The notes beneath the pieces were generated by a model that did not search any database, had not been told where the DNA came from, and saw nothing but the letters and a program-made list of their open reading frames with translations. 32,225 nucleotides of DNA from an uncultured Verrucomicrobiota bacterium (lineage in GTDB: Bacteria; Verrucomicrobiota; Verrucomicrobiia; Limisphaerales; AAA164-E04). Numbering within the stretch: the stretch's first letter is position 1; every line of letters starts with the position of its first letter. The DNA is taken from assembly GCA_913061285.1 (NCBI GenBank), contig CAJXVR010000043.1:1-32225 (forward strand), in the 5' to 3' direction. Positions 30,948 through 32,225 of the stretch are shown here, one piece after another. The translations under genes and the position numbers were made by a program.

Positions 30948-31214
30948 ATGCCAACACCTCAAGCCCATCCCCGCGACCCACTGTTCGGGATCACTCTCAA
31001 AGCCATCGTCACCCAGCTCGTTGAAAGACACGGATGGGAGGCAATGGGCCGGAGGATCGCGATCCGTTGCTTTCTCTTTGATCCATCGATCAACTCCAGC
31101 CTTAAGTTCCTCCGCAAGACACCCTGGGCCCGAAAAAAAGTGGAAGACTGGTACATCTCCGAAATGCCAGCCCCAGAGATCGATGAGCCTCCTACTCTCC
31201 CATCTCAGGACTAA
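30948..31214 (+). CDS. VF530-type DNA-binding protein (DUF2132)
   Basis: The 88-aa product matches the VF530/DUF2132 family over almost its whole length: DPLFGITLKAIVTQLVERHGWEAMG, then INxCF-like AIRCFLFDPSINSSLKFLRKTPWARKKVEDWY, the family's most conserved block. Proteins of this family are small, helical and proposed to bind DNA; their cellular role is not established. The reading frame stays open 75 codons further upstream, but that extension is Arg/Ser-rich and unrelated to the family, so the ATG at 30948, followed by MPTPQAHPRD, is chosen. The C-terminal tail (MPAPEIDEPPTLPSQD) is an extra acidic/Pro segment. It is convergent with the surface-protein gene beyond 31595. Confidence 0.88.
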   Translation: MPTPQAHPRDPLFGITLKAIVTQLVERHGWEAMGRRIAIRCFLFDPSINSSLKFLRKTPWARKKVEDWYISEMPAPEIDEPPTLPSQD

Positions 31215-31594
31215 ACGCCCGGTAGGATAGCAAGACTATGGCCTTGGCGCATTGCCACTAGCTTTGTTGGCTGGCTACTGCAAGAACTTCCCGAAGACCG
31301 AGAAATTTTCTAGACTGTCCGTCAGGCACAATCTCGGTAGGTTTACAAATTTCCTGTGGCGCAGGTTCCCATCCCCGAATTCAAACTCGTTCCCTCTGAA
31401 TCCAGAAGCTCAAAAGGACGCTTAGACCTCCGGTCCGAGCGTCGATGGATAAGCGCTGAAATTCTTCAGGCAATGAATCACTCGGCTATAGCCCCACGAG
31501 CAAAGCCGGCACACGAGCCAGCCCCGTGGGGTCGGAGGGGGCTTCCCCTCCGCATTCTAAAAAGCGGGATCGGGAGGCCCTCAGTTGATCTGAA
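31215..31594. other. Intergenic region between convergent genes
   Basis: 380 bp without a supported gene. A plus-strand open frame (31356-31625) is Arg/Pro/Ser-rich and runs through the hairpins at 31492-31552, so it is judged spurious. Confidence 0.4.
31492..31552. repeat. Two adjacent GC-rich hairpins
   Basis: CCCCACG (31492-31498) pairs with CGTGGGG (31525-31531), and CGGAGGGG (31533-31540) pairs with CCCCTCCG (31545-31552) across a GCTT loop, both perfectly. They lie 43 bp after the stop of the minus-strand surface-protein gene, between two convergent genes. No T-tract follows on either strand, so this may be an intergenic repeat, an mRNA 3' stabiliser or a bidirectional terminator. Confidence 0.5.
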
Positions 31595-32174
31595 TCAACG
31601 GGTCCAAACCTGTAGAGTGACCTGAACATTAGTCGGAACTTCAACAGATAGTTCAACCTCAGCAGGGTTGCTCGCAGTGTTGTCAATTTCGCCTTGGAAT
31701 TCGGTTGGATCACCGTGAGCCGGCGTCACCAGTACGGAAACCGGAACCACACCGCCGAAATTCGCCGCACGCAATCTTACATTCTGGGTCGTGGGAGCAT
31801 TGAAAGGAAGATTGAGTCGAACCGGTCCTTGTGTCCCTGGGGCAATGTCTGATCCGGCAGCGGAGACGATATCGAGTGATGGACGTGATGCCGGAAACAC
31901 AAACACGGATGAGCCTGCAGAAAGAGAAGCAGTGGGACTAAATGTCATGCCCGTCGCGCCTGATATTTCAAAGGCATCCATACGAATCCGCCCATGACCA
32001 GCATGGTTAGAACCGCTCTCAAAGCCTGATCGATGATTATCACCGCCTCTCACATTGATCTCGCCATTTCCCTCGACGGTTGGAGCGACCAGTCGAATGG
32101 CCCCGCCACTGCCTGCATTATCAACAGCATTTCTATCTGCACTAGGGCCGCCGGCAGCAAGAATACTTCCTGTA
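31595..32174 (-). CDS. Surface protein, C-terminal part only (cut by contig end)
   Basis: The visible ~190 residues are the end of a larger protein whose start lies beyond the contig. The upstream part has Gly/Ser-rich beta-helix-like repeats (AGSGGAIRLVAPTVEG, GEINVRGGDN, HAGHGRIRMDAFEISG), as in secreted repetitive adhesins of PVC bacteria. The final ~80 residues form a beta-rich domain (PVRLNLPFNAP, GEIDNTASNPAEVELSVEV) ending VTLQVWTR. The six codons before 32174 in this frame (MCIRDS) are adapter sequence, not protein, so the apparent start is false. Confidence 0.75.
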
Positions 32175-32225
32175 CTGTCTCTTATACACATCTGACGCTG
32201 CCGACGAGCGATCTAGTGTAGATCT
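32175..32225. other. Illumina Nextera adapter (sequencing artefact)
   Basis: CTGTCTCTTATACACATCT (32175-32193) is the Nextera mosaic end, followed by GACGCTGCCGACGA (32194-32207), an eight-base index GCGATCTA (reverse complement TAGATCGC, the N501 i5 index) and GTGTAGATCT, the start of the P5 side. This is library read-through, not genome. Confidence 0.98.

Noticed and set aside
32175..32225. N-terminus MCIRDS of a minus-strand surface protein, and an open frame ending SYTHLTLPTSDLV
   Set aside because: Both are translations of Nextera adapter sequence.

Overview
The window reads as one end of a contig from a Verrucomicrobiota-like (PVC group) bacterium, probably a polysaccharide-degrading aquatic lineage. 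This is inferred from protein types: two GFTLIELL pseudopilins with the GDxHVS-type C-terminal motif, LamG/Ig surface proteins, verrucomicrobial 'LSW...FFRL' C-terminal domains, a CE15-type esterase, and a giant fusion of ThuA, 3-keto-disaccharide hydrolase (DUF1080), cytochrome c, DUF6797 and a beta-propeller. No rRNA, tRNA, CRISPR, IS element or phage module was recognised. The last 51 bases (32175-32225) are Illumina Nextera adapter, so biological sequence ends at 32174.

Layout. 1-3686: contig edge, hicBA toxin-antitoxin pair (-), tetR (-) divergent from a DUF2306 membrane-protein gene (+) with two palindromic operators between them, and two copies (A, C) of a diverged intergenic repeat. 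3687-6806: secreted 603-aa protein of unknown family, then a pseudopilin. 7106-13073: a two-component system (OmpR-type regulator and histidine kinase) bracketed by two secreted paralogues built from an unnamed ~210-aa repeat domain; the regulator gene and the upstream paralogue share a triple 11-bp direct repeat that looks like the regulator's binding site. 13121-13520: repeat copy B. 13947-17746 (-): pseudopilin then a 986-aa LamG/Ig protein. 17985-24871 (+): ECF sigma factor, small single-membrane-span protein, secreted helical protein, then the 1727-aa fusion, probably one operon whose first three genes resemble a CnrYXH-type sigma/anti-sigma/periplasmic-sensor module. 25052-30482 (-): a CE15-like esterase, a 756-aa secreted protein of unknown family and a short secretin-like protein. 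30948-31214: VF530/DUF2132 gene. 31595-32174 (-): 3'-terminal part of a surface protein, cut by the contig end.

Working picture (inference): the cell surface and periplasm dominate. Two local sensory circuits, one two-component and one ECF sigma, sit beside large secreted proteins, many acidic and with sugar-binding-type folds, so sensing of an extracellular substrate or cation and expression of surface or degradative machinery may be coupled. Intergenic regions are long for a bacterium and contain decayed repeats and hairpins.
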